From positions 248,001 through 312,000 of the forward strand of contig NZ_CYSP01000002.1 of assembly GCF_001298735.1 (NCBI RefSeq): 64,000 nucleotides of DNA, written 5' to 3'. The translations under genes and the position numbers were made by a program. The notes below the pieces were generated by a model. That model made no database searches, was not told where the DNA came from, and saw nothing but the letters and a program-made list of their open reading frames with translations. Positions 25,203 through 32,755 of this stretch are shown in pieces (the first letter of the stretch is position 1; each line of letters opens with the position of its first letter). The DNA is from Propionispora sp. 2/2-37 (GTDB taxonomy: Bacteria; Bacillota; Negativicutes; Propionisporales; Propionisporaceae).

Positions 25203-25232
25203 ATTATAGTGGAAAATCAAGCCAATTGTCAA
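25203..25232 (-). promoter_or_regulatory. Sigma-70 promoter of the TolC-family gene
   Basis: Consensus minus-strand -35 TTGACA (25227-25232), 18-base spacer, consensus -10 TATAAT (25203-25208). One of the strongest promoters in the window. Confidence 0.85.
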
Positions 25233-25276
25233 TCATAAGACGATTGCCTGCAAAGGAAGAAAACTCCGGCAGACAG

Positions 25277-25327
25277 CTAACCACAAAGCACCTCAGAGAC
25301 TTTCCACTCTGCGTACTTTGTGGTTAG
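25277..25327. terminator. Inverted repeat downstream of the ankyrin gene
   Basis: Perfect 12-base arms CTAACCACAAAG (25277-25288) and CTTTGTGGTTAG (25316-25327), starting 17 bases past the stop codon. No T-run follows on the minus strand, so termination would be inefficient; still the best candidate for the 3' end of this gene. Confidence 0.45.
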
Positions 25328-25343
25328 TAAACATAACCCTATA

Positions 25344-26984
25344 TCATTGCAGCAACACCCCGTGAATCTTCATTCCATCCGGCAAGGTGCTCATATCGCC
25401 CGTCTGAAACCATTTATCGGGCATATTGGCCAGCGAAACCTCCAATTCAAATAACAGCCCCGCTTCCTGGGCTACGGCATACAGCGACTGGTCAATTTGC
25501 TTGATGCCGTTTAAGACCCCGGCTTTGCGCATATCCCCCAGCGTGGAGCCGATACCGATGCCGTCCCTGGTTTGAAAACGCTCATCATAGACCCTGATCC
25601 CGTCAATGGCTTGCCGTTGTCCCTGCCGGCTGATCGAAACACTCAAAATCATAGCCGGCGCTTTCCGGTCATTGGCAAACACTTTAACGACGGGGTACGG
25701 TATTCCGTCACGGTTTTCCGCTTCAAAGACCACTAAGCTGCGGTCATAGTTAAGATACAGACTTTCTACCGTTTTCCCAATCCCTGCGTAACCGGCCCTG
25801 CCGCTGTCCAGCAAATATTCCGGCGCAATGGCCGCTTCAGACGCTTTACCCGCTGAGCCCGGTTGCGCTTTGTCCGCGGTCCGCAGTTTCTCCAGCTCTT
25901 CCGCCAGACCGGGAGTACCTGCCTTGAGCAGTGCATCAATAATTTGCCGGTTTTTATGAATTAACGCCAGTGATGTTAAGGAATTCCCGTACAAATCCCG
26001 TGTGTTGACATTCGCCCCGGCCTGCAGCAAGGCCGTAACCACCTCGGGATAATTGTATTTTACAGCCAGCAGCAGTGCCGTACCTTCATCCGAGTTTTTA
26101 GTATTTACTACGGCTCCCTGTTCCAGCAGGGTCTTGACCATATCCAGCCGGCCGAAGGAAGCGGCCGCCATCAGCGGTGTGTAACCATCACTTTTCCGGT
26201 GCGAATCAACCGGCATACCGGCTTGTAAAAATAAATCAACCACTTGCCGGTCTCCTCTTCCCGCATATTTAACAAAATCATCTTCAGTAAAAGCGACCCC
26301 CATAGCATCCAGTTGACGCTCAAGCGGAGACTCACTCCGGCTTACATTTTTATACGAACTGAACCCGAGAAAGGTAGCCAGACTTAAAACCATAATCAGC
26401 ACAACCCCGCCAGCCAGTGCCAGGACGTAGCTGCGGCTAAAGCTGCCCGGCATAACACCCGCCAGTGATGCCTGTCCTTCTTTTTTTACCCTGCTTCTGC
26501 TTAAAAACGGCAGGGCAGCAGACAAAGTTTGAAAAAACCGGGAAAACCAGCCGGCGGCCGGCTTGGCCTGTACCGGTGTATTCCCCCCAGCCGGCACTGC
26601 TACTGCACTATTTTCTCCCGCGTCTGCTGCAGTTGCAGGCGGCTTGTCCGTCTCCGTCGTCATTTCTCCATTCCCGGAGGCCGGACCTTTCTCTTCCGTA
26701 ACGTCCGGCAACGGCGAAACAGGCTGACCCGCCGGACCAGCCGACGCTGTTTCAGTTGTTGAGCCGGCAACCGGACCGGCAGCGTTTTTGCCGGCATCCT
26801 TCGGATCGGCAATCATGTCCAAAAATTTCTCGATTTCCTCCTGGCTCATCGGCCCGTCGGCTGCACGGCCGTCAGGCCGAGGAGCTTGTACCGGTTCGGT
26901 ATTTTTTTCTGAAGAAGGATGATTCATGGAAGACATTAAGGCTTCAATTTCCTCTTGGGTCATCATTTCATTGGAAGAAGGCAT
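25344..26984 (-). CDS. Membrane-anchored ankyrin-repeat protein with two FliM/FliY-like N-terminal motifs
   Basis: About 546 residues from the ATG at 26984. Two short helices near the N-terminus, MTQEEIEALMSSM (about 7-19) and MSQEEIEKFLDMI (about 46-58), resemble the SQxEIDALL segment that begins FliM and FliY and binds phosphorylated CheY. A Pro/Ala/Thr-rich linker follows, a membrane span at about 185-208, then three ankyrin repeats at about 235-358 (GYTPLMAAASFGRLDMVKTL, GTALLLAVKYNYPEVVTALL and a third), and a C-terminal domain of about 170 residues that I do not recognise. The topology puts the motifs in the cytosol and the ankyrins in the periplasm. The ribosome site is weak, so ATGs at 27005 or 26969 are possible. 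Confidence 0.7.
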   Translation of the reverse strand: MPSSNEMMTQEEIEALMSSMNHPSSEKNTEPVQAPRPDGRAADGPMSQEEIEKFLDMIADPKDAGKNAAGPVAGSTTETASAGPAGQPVSPLPDVTEEKGPASGNGEMTTETDKPPATAADAGENSAVAVPAGGNTPVQAKPAAGWFSRFFQTLSAALPFLSRSRVKKEGQASLAGVMPGSFSRSYVLALAGGVVLIMVLSLATFLGFSSYKNVSRSESPLERQLDAMGVAFTEDDFVKYAGRGDRQVVDLFLQAGMPVDSHRKSDGYTPLMAAASFGRLDMVKTLLEQGAVVNTKNSDEGTALLLAVKYNYPEVVTALLQAGANVNTRDLYGNSLTSLALIHKNRQIIDALLKAGTPGLAEELEKLRTADKAQPGSAGKASEAAIAPEYLLDSGRAGYAGIGKTVESLYLNYDRSLVVFEAENRDGIPYPVVKVFANDRKAPAMILSVSISRQGQRQAIDGIRVYDERFQTRDGIGIGSTLGDMRKAGVLNGIKQIDQSLYAVAQEAGLLFELEVSLANMPDKWFQTGDMSTLPDGMKIHGVLLQ

Positions 26985-27149
26985 AGTACGATCCCGCCAT
27001 TTCATTTTTTTGCCACAAAATTTTTGTCACAAATACGAAATATATGTTTATATTTCTTTTTATCTGACAAAATCCCTGTATTTTCTTCAAAAATCCTTTG
27101 AAAAAAATCCTCACAACAGTATCAATCGTACCTGTATGGACGGTCAGTG

Positions 27150-27178
27150 TTGACAACATCCTGGCGGTATGGTACTAT
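27150..27178 (+). promoter_or_regulatory. Promoter of the TerC-family gene and its riboswitch
   Basis: -35 TTGACA (27150-27155), 17-base spacer, -10 TACTAT (27173-27178). Transcription would start near 27185, just ahead of the riboswitch. Confidence 0.8.
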
Positions 27179-27194
27179 TTTTACAGTTTAACAA

Positions 27195-27320
27195 TACAAG
27201 GGGAGTAGCCTTACAGTATATGTCGTCAATCACGGATGTTGCATCCCGGCAATGCTGGCAATTTTCTTGTTGTAAGCCAGACCTTGACTCTATTTGATGA
27301 GGAAAGGTCTTTTATTTTTG
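27195..27320 (+). ncRNA. yybP-ykoY manganese riboswitch with terminator
   Basis: Contains the class's conserved GGGGAGTAGC (27200-27209), the GTCGTCA segment at about 27222 and the closing CCAGACCTTGACTC at about 27277. The expression platform is a terminator: AGACCTT (27279-27285) pairs with AAGGTCT (27304-27310), followed by TTTTATTTTT. Established knowledge: this class binds Mn2+ and turns on Mn exporters and TerC/YkoY-family proteins. The gene that follows is TerC-family, which supports the call. The P1 arm sharing AGACCTT means ligand binding should prevent the terminator. Confidence 0.9.
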
Positions 27321-27332
27321 GAGGCGATAGCC

Positions 27333-28016
27333 ATGGAAGACTACCTGCACTATCTGAACCTGCAGTGGCTGCTGGGTCTCGGCAGCATCATGCTGATCGA
27401 TTTAGTGCTTAGCGGTGATAATGCCGTCGTAATCGCTCTGGCAAGTAAAAATCTCCCACCCCGGGAACGCAAGCTGGCCATTCGCTGGGGCAGCGCTGCC
27501 GCCGTCGGGATGAGAATCATTCTGACCTTTACCGCCGCCGCCCTGCTCCATATTCCCTATCTCCGTTTCGCCGGCGGTCTGGCACTGTTATGGATTGCCA
27601 TCAAACTTATGGATAAAAATAGCGGGACGGTAGCCTGTCACAAGGCATCCTGCCTGCGGGAAGCCATAAAAATGATCGTGCTGGCCGATGTAATCATGAG
27701 TCTTGACAACGTGCTGGCACTGGCCGGCGTTGCCAATACGGTACCGGAAGGCACGTATGCGCTGATCATCCTCGGGTTATTGGCAAGTATCCCCCTGGTT
27801 ATGTTCGGAGCACAGCTATTGACCAGGCTTATGGATAACTTCCCGGTAATTATCTATGCCGGTGCCGGCATTTTAGGGTATGCGGCATCGGAAATGATTA
27901 TCACCGATCCGGCCACACAGCATTTCGCCGCACAATATCAAACCCTGCTGCAAATCACATTGGTTATGCTCGTGCTGATTTGCGGCTATTTCCAGAAACA
28001 CCGGATCATACGCTAA
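27333..28016 (+). CDS. TerC-family integral membrane protein (YkoY/YjbE type), probable Mn2+ exporter
   Basis: 227 residues, seven predicted membrane helices. The two acidic membrane motifs of the family are present: VLSGDNAVVIALA near residue 30 and VIMSLDNVLALAGV near 135. GGAGGCGA precedes the ATG at 27333; an in-frame ATG at 27294 lies inside the riboswitch terminator and is rejected. Members of this family behind yybP-ykoY riboswitches protect against manganese excess or metallate exported enzymes. Single-gene transcript: promoter and riboswitch upstream, strong terminator four bases past the stop. One of only two plus-strand genes in the window. Confidence 0.92.
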   Translation: MEDYLHYLNLQWLLGLGSIMLIDLVLSGDNAVVIALASKNLPPRERKLAIRWGSAAAVGMRIILTFTAAALLHIPYLRFAGGLALLWIAIKLMDKNSGTVACHKASCLREAIKMIVLADVIMSLDNVLALAGVANTVPEGTYALIILGLLASIPLVMFGAQLLTRLMDNFPVIIYAGAGILGYAASEMIITDPATQHFAAQYQTLLQITLVMLVLICGYFQKHRIIR

Positions 28017-28020
28017 CACA

Positions 28021-28065
28021 AAAAGCAGAATGCCGCCCCGTGCCGGGGCGGCATTCTGCTTTTTT
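28021..28065 (+). terminator. Strong bidirectional terminator after the TerC-family gene
   Basis: Twenty-base stem (28021-28040 with 28044-28063) closing on loop TGC, flanked by A-run and T-run, so it can terminate from both sides. It also lies downstream of the minus-strand gene at 28146. Confidence 0.95.
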
Positions 28066-28145
28066 ACTCCGGCATGCAGCATGTCTGTCTGCCGGATGAT
28101 CTAAGGGAGTAAAGTGAAATAGCACTCTATATCAATGCGCTTATA

Positions 28146-28703
28146 TTAGCTGCTCCAGGAAGCACTGTCCCAGGCAGTACCCGTGTTCTCATAGGACTGA
28201 ACCGCCATATTCAGCACCTGCTGTAACAGGGAAGTGCTGTTGGTGGTGTCTTCCGTATCCTCGCTGCTGCCGGAAAGGCTTCCCATATCGTTCGGAGGAG
28301 GCGGCATCATACGTGACATGGTGTCCTGGTTTTTCTCTGTCGCGCCGGAAACCGTATCCCCGGTTTCGGCCGACGTTTCCGCAGGCATGATCATTGGAGG
28401 TGCCGGCGGCATCATAGCTAAAGCCGTCAAGCCTGACACGGCATCCTGCCCGCTATCATCCAACTGGGTTTGCAGTGAGTTTTCTTCCATACCACTTTCA
28501 CTTGTGGCCACCGGAAGAATTCCCTGGCTCATTACACCGCTGAATAAAGACTGAGCTGCATCGCTGTCCAGCGTCGTGCTTGTTTCATCGGAATCGGCTA
28601 TTCCGCTCGTAAACTGGGCACTGCCGGCCTGCGTATTACTAAAACTGTTCCGGTAGTAGATCTCATATAACCAACTACTATCGTTAACGGAAGAAATCGA
28701 CAT
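28146..28703 (-). CDS. Hypothetical low-complexity secreted or surface-type protein
   Basis: 185 residues from the ATG at 28703, which has AAGGAG nine bases upstream; an ATG at 28751 would add 16 residues. Composition is rich in Ser, Asp, Glu, Thr and Gly with two Met/Pro clusters (MMPPAPPMIMP near 97 and MMPPPPNDM near 131). No signal peptide, membrane span or Cys. The first residues MSISSVNDSSWLYEIYY and the amphipathic C-terminus SLLQQVLNMAVQSYENTG are the only ordered parts. I do not recognise a family. It is monocistronic, convergent with the TerC gene and sharing its terminator. Confidence 0.6.
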   Translation of the reverse strand: MSISSVNDSSWLYEIYYRNSFSNTQAGSAQFTSGIADSDETSTTLDSDAAQSLFSGVMSQGILPVATSESGMEENSLQTQLDDSGQDAVSGLTALAMMPPAPPMIMPAETSAETGDTVSGATEKNQDTMSRMMPPPPNDMGSLSGSSEDTEDTTNSTSLLQQVLNMAVQSYENTGTAWDSASWSS

Positions 28704-28821
28704 ATCCTTATTCTCCTTTACTGTTTGATTGTCACTCTGAAACTCCCTCATTGCCTATTGTCGGACTGCAGAGTTGGAACGCCCTTTGAATATGCTGTTC
28801 TTTTTTCCGGACCTCCATGAC

Positions 28822-28875
28822 GCAAAAATAAAAAGGGTATTTCAAACTAGGCTAACGCCTGTTGAAATACCCTTT
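28822..28875 (-). terminator. Intrinsic terminator downstream of levR1
   Basis: Perfect 14-base stem AAAGGGTATTTCAA / TTGAAATACCCTTT (28832-28845, 28862-28875). The minus-strand tail is T-rich (TTTTTATTTTTG). It ends the transcript of the LevR-type gene about 160 bases past its stop, after the repeat at 28913-28968. Confidence 0.8.
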
Positions 28876-28912
28876 GATAGCTTAACAACAACATATTGCC
28901 AAATACCCACTT

Positions 28913-28968
28913 GGTACTTTTGTCGAAACAAAAGTACCAAAAATTCTTCGGACCGTCTTTTTCCAGAA
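28913..28968. repeat. Intergenic repeat, copy 1 (uninterrupted form)
   Basis: Hairpin GGTACTTTTGT / ACAAAAGTACC (28913-28923, 28928-28938), AAAAATTC, then a 22-base block beginning TTCGGACCGTC (28947-28968). The same blocks occur at 47846-48010, where 108 extra bases separate them. Both copies lie in 3' untranslated regions. Confidence 0.8.
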
Positions 28969-29032
28969 CGGACGGGTAAGACCGGAGAACGAAACAAATC
29001 CTGATTACCTAGCAAACTGCCGGCAATCTGTC

Positions 29033-31927
29033 TCAGCCTTGCAGTAAGATATGCTTTATCTCGCTGGGTTGGGTTGCTTCCAGCAATCTTGCCAGGATGC
29101 CCTCGTCGGTAAGCTTCGCCCCCAATTCCTGAACGATCTCCTTTCCGTTGGTCGCCACCGCCATTAAGCAAACGACATTAACCCGGTAATTTTCCCCCCA
29201 GGGAACAGCCTCGGGAAAGATGGCCAGGGCGATAGCCGTCTGCTTGACATAGCGGGGATCCTCGCCATGCGGAATGGCCACCCGCAAGCTGAGAACCGGC
29301 ACGCCGATCAATTCACGCTTGACAACATCAGTGGCAAATTCCGGCTTAACCAGATCCCGCGAAAGCAGGTTTCCGGTCAATAGTTCAATAATTTGCGGCT
29401 TGGTCAGTTCCGGATCGGGGAAAAAAATCAACTCTTCCTGAAGGACTCCGGCCAGGGTCGCCCCGGGGCCCGTCACCGGCTGCAGCACAGCCGGAAATTT
29501 GCCGTTCAGCACCTGATCCACCGTAATAAAAGGAACCCCTGGAAGCCCGGGATCCAGCGTGCCAATCACGGCTTTGATCGTACAACTGCGGGTAATATCA
29601 CGGACTTGCCGGATAAAAGCCTGCCGGTCGGCCAACCCCAGACAAATAATTTCCATGCCGGACTGCCGGGCGGTCAACCGGCGCTCCAATTCCCGCTGTA
29701 ATTGCACGGCCGCACCCTTCCCGGTAATACAGACGGCTAACATAACGGCTTTATTTTTATCTGCCGCCTGGCCGGCCAACGCTTCCAGGCCAGGATTTTC
29801 ATTGTACAAATACTGCGGAGCCAGCGTATCCGCCAGTTCGTCCAGATCAGCCTCCGGCAGCAAAGCCCGCCGGACGGCTTCGATCACCATCATGGTACAT
29901 ACCGGTCCCACGGAACGAACCGGGATACCGGTCAGTTCGGTAATCTGAGAGCCGAATTTAGCCAGCGACCCCATATCCACCAAAAGCAGCACGCCTTTTC
30001 CTTCATCAATCTGCAGAACAATCTCGATGGTGCGTTCCAATGCCGTCTCCGGCCTTTCATCCAGCGACATTTCCACCGCTCTGGCGTGATTGACTCCCAG
30101 CAGCCGGTTGGCAACCTCCGCCATTCCTGCCGCCACATGCCCGTGGGACAGGACCAGGATTCCAACCCGTCCTTCCACATCCTGCCGGCAATACATCGTC
30201 AGATACAGGGTAATAAATCCGATTTCCTCTTCCGGCAATTTGATGCCGGTATGCTCCCGGAAACATTCCGCCATCTCCCGGGCAATGGCAAATTCTCCGG
30301 CATACTCCTCCCTGGTCTTTTCCAAATGAGGATTGATAATCAGTTTGTTTTGTTTCAGCCGTTTCAGCGTTTCCGTCAAATGAATCGCCAACCCGACAAC
30401 AATGCGTTCTTTAGGACGGGTCAAAATACCGGCAGCCTTTTCCAGCATGCGCTCCACAATGTCTACGATCGGCTGCCCCACCACTTTATATAAGTCCGCC
30501 TTGATGACCGGTTCGGAAGATTCATCCGCCCGTTTAATCCATTTCCAAAGTTTAGCCTCCAGCTCCGCGCCGATGATCCGGTTGATTTCCTTCTGGGAAA
30601 CGCCCTGGCGTGACAGGCTTTCATATTGCTCTTCAATATAAGAATAGATTTCCCGCGGCAGGGAATACAGTTCATCCATATAGACCATATTCTCTTTTCC
30701 CGGCAGGATTTCACAGTTGGCAATACGCAGTTTATCCAGCTTGTCGTGTTGATGACGTACTTTTAACAAACCGCGGCGGGCATGGGGCGGCAGATCGGCC
30801 ATAGTAATGCTGATGGTTTGACTGCCGCTGGTGATTAAATTCAAAAATCCCCGTGCACAGGCAACCTGTATATCGGCCGACAGTTGTCCGATATTGCCGA
30901 CACAGTCGTACAACAACAGTGATTTTAACACATCGGCATCAATGCTTAACGCATTGCCGGTGCGCTGGGCTTCATGTTTAAAGAAATACTGAATGAGAGA
31001 AAGACGTTCCGCCAGCGGACGTTCCTGTAGACTCGGCAGTTCAATCACCATCGGGACGCGCCGGCGAAAGGTGGCCAGCAAAGCCGCCGACTGTATCTCC
31101 GTTGTGGCCATGACCAGCATCACACTGACCTCCCGCAGGCTTTCGGTTTCTCCCATCCGTCTGAAAAATCCCTTATCAATTAAATAAAATAAAATTTCCT
31201 GTCCTTCCGGCGGCAGCCGGTGCACCTCATCCAAAAAAAGGATTCCGCCATCGGCTTTTTCAATCAGTCCGGCTTTAGGACGGTCGGCACCGGTAAAGGC
31301 CCCTTTGGTGTGTCCGCATAACTGTGAAAGCAGCAATTGCGGATTATCCGCATAATCGGCACAATTAAAGACGACAAACGGAGCGTGGGCCGGGAGTTTT
31401 CCCGAATCAACGGCAAACCGGTACATCGCTTCCGCCAGATCACTTTTGCCAACCCCGGTTGCCCCCAGCAGCAGAGTATGGAGTCCTCTCGGCGGATACA
31501 GGATAGCGGCTTTAGCCTGCTCAATGACAGGAAACAGGCTTCCTTTCTGGCCGATCAAATTGCTGAAAGCCCGTCCGGCAAACTCCCTGCCGGACGGTTC
31601 CTTCTGCCCGCATGAAGGCAACTGGGCGGCAGGTTCACTGGTTAATGCCGCCGGCTGATGCAGCAGCTGCTCAATCGTAAACCGTGACACGGAAAACCCT
31701 AAGTGTTTCAGCTTTTCGGTTACACCCCGCTTGGATATTTCCGGATTACTCGCCAGAATCTGCCGGATGCCGGCATACAAAAGCGGGCGCCGGCGTTCGC
31801 GGGAGTCAGGGATGTTCAGCTTCTGCCGCAATAGGGTTACTTCACTGCGTGAGATTGCCAGCTGCTTGGCCAGGATTTCATCGGTATATGGATTTTTCTT
31901 ATCTTCACTGTCAATCAATCTGCACAA
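29033..31927 (-). CDS. LevR-type sigma-54-dependent, PTS-regulated activator (copy 1)
   Basis: 964 residues. HTH about 10-90; AAA+ domain 115-360 with Walker A GATGVGKS at 155-162, the sigma-54 contact loop GAFTGA at 209-214 and ILFLDE at 229-234; PRD domain about 440-550 with His-containing GLAIHLTETLKR; EIIA-Man-like domain with SHGHVAAGM near 583; EIIB-Gat-like domain with VCITGKGAA near 737; and a C-terminal EIIA-Fru-like domain with AIPHGEDPR near 893. PTS phosphorylation of these domains would set activity by substrate and catabolite state. The start is a TTG with AAGGAAG upstream. It follows the PTS genes and aldolase it probably controls. Confidence 0.92.
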   Translation of the reverse strand: MCRLIDSEDKKNPYTDEILAKQLAISRSEVTLLRQKLNIPDSRERRRPLLYAGIRQILASNPEISKRGVTEKLKHLGFSVSRFTIEQLLHQPAALTSEPAAQLPSCGQKEPSGREFAGRAFSNLIGQKGSLFPVIEQAKAAILYPPRGLHTLLLGATGVGKSDLAEAMYRFAVDSGKLPAHAPFVVFNCADYADNPQLLLSQLCGHTKGAFTGADRPKAGLIEKADGGILFLDEVHRLPPEGQEILFYLIDKGFFRRMGETESLREVSVMLVMATTEIQSAALLATFRRRVPMVIELPSLQERPLAERLSLIQYFFKHEAQRTGNALSIDADVLKSLLLYDCVGNIGQLSADIQVACARGFLNLITSGSQTISITMADLPPHARRGLLKVRHQHDKLDKLRIANCEILPGKENMVYMDELYSLPREIYSYIEEQYESLSRQGVSQKEINRIIGAELEAKLWKWIKRADESSEPVIKADLYKVVGQPIVDIVERMLEKAAGILTRPKERIVVGLAIHLTETLKRLKQNKLIINPHLEKTREEYAGEFAIAREMAECFREHTGIKLPEEEIGFITLYLTMYCRQDVEGRVGILVLSHGHVAAGMAEVANRLLGVNHARAVEMSLDERPETALERTIEIVLQIDEGKGVLLLVDMGSLAKFGSQITELTGIPVRSVGPVCTMMVIEAVRRALLPEADLDELADTLAPQYLYNENPGLEALAGQAADKNKAVMLAVCITGKGAAVQLQRELERRLTARQSGMEIICLGLADRQAFIRQVRDITRSCTIKAVIGTLDPGLPGVPFITVDQVLNGKFPAVLQPVTGPGATLAGVLQEELIFFPDPELTKPQIIELLTGNLLSRDLVKPEFATDVVKRELIGVPVLSLRVAIPHGEDPRYVKQTAIALAIFPEAVPWGENYRVNVVCLMAVATNGKEIVQELGAKLTDEGILARLLEATQPSEIKHILLQG

Positions 31928-32025
31928 CCGTTCTTCCTTTACCCCAACAGCAATCTCCCCTTTGCAAGCTTAGATATTGTAACTAGGATTCCCCATTCTA
32001 TGTTATCATGTTTATGTAAATTACG

Positions 32026-32042
32026 TAAGCATATAGCTTACT
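32026..32042. promoter_or_regulatory. Inverted repeat between aldolase and levR1
   Basis: GTAAGC-ATATA-GCTTAC, six-base arms, overlapping the aldolase stop codon. Possible weak hairpin or operator for levR1; no convincing promoter hexamers around it. Confidence 0.25.
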
Positions 32043-32688
32043 GGTTTTGCCCGTAAGTGTACAAAAAGACGTTGCGGGCTTTATCAATTTCCGCTTGTTC
32101 CAGCGGTATCGGCTCTCCCTTGCATTTTGCCAGATGATAGACTTTAGCGCCGTCCTCCAGCATGACCGCCGCTACCAGAGCGTGTCTGACCGATTTGCCG
32201 ACGGCAATGACACCGTGATTAGCCAGCAGGCAGGCATTTTTATCACCGATCACTTCCATGACTGCCGGGCCGATAGCATTTTCCGCTACCGGGGTATACC
32301 TGGCAACGGGCACACTCCCGCCCACTTCATTGGCCAGCGTGGTGCTGCAGCAGGGTATTTCCTGATGCAGCATGGCAAAACTGCAGGCATAGGGAGAATG
32401 GGTATGGATGATGCCATACAGGCTGGGTTTATGCCGGTACAGATAAAGATGGTCCCTGGTATCAACCGAGGCTTTCCATTTTCCGTCTACCGTATTGCCG
32501 TCACCGTCAACAATTACAATATCTTCCGGCGCCAGTCCTTCATAATCCATTCCGCTGGGAGTGATGGCAATATACCCGGTTTCCGGGTCACGTCCGCTTA
32601 CATTCCCCCCGGTGAGGGTTACCAGACCGTAGCGGATCAGTTGCAGTGAAGCCTCCAGCACTTCTTTGCGAAGATTTTCCAACAACAT
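32038..32688 (-). CDS. Class II aldolase/adducin-family protein (sugar-phosphate aldolase or epimerase)
   Basis: 216 residues with the metal-site pattern of this family: TGGNVSGRD near 26, TPSGMDYEGL near 44, HTHSPYACSF near 94 and the third histidine in LLANHGVIAVG near 155. The family includes L-fuculose-1-phosphate aldolase and L-ribulose-5-phosphate 4-epimerase; the sequence looks nearer the aldolase side, but substrate cannot be fixed. It follows a galactitol-type PTS by 67 bases, so it should act on the phosphorylated product of the imported polyol or a later ketose phosphate. GGGAGGAAAA precedes the ATG. No dehydrogenase is in this operon, unlike the sister locus at 38230-45497. Confidence 0.85.
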   Translation of the reverse strand: MLLENLRKEVLEASLQLIRYGLVTLTGGNVSGRDPETGYIAITPSGMDYEGLAPEDIVIVDGDGNTVDGKWKASVDTRDHLYLYRHKPSLYGIIHTHSPYACSFAMLHQEIPCCSTTLANEVGGSVPVARYTPVAENAIGPAVMEVIGDKNACLLANHGVIAVGKSVRHALVAAVMLEDGAKVYHLAKCKGEPIPLEQAEIDKARNVFLYTYGQNQ

Positions 32689-32755
32689 AATCTTTTCCTC
32701 CCTTTTCTTTGCTACAGGTGTTTCCCGGTCTTTCTGCCGGAAAACACCTGTAGCG

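Noticed and set aside
28146-28703. Low-complexity protein as a flagellar hook or adhesin
   Set aside because: No motif, repeat or signal peptide supports it and no flagellar gene is nearby.
28832-28875. Hairpin arms near levR1 as start of a mobile element
   Set aside because: Arms plus T-rich tail are better explained as an intrinsic terminator; no transposase or target duplication is present.
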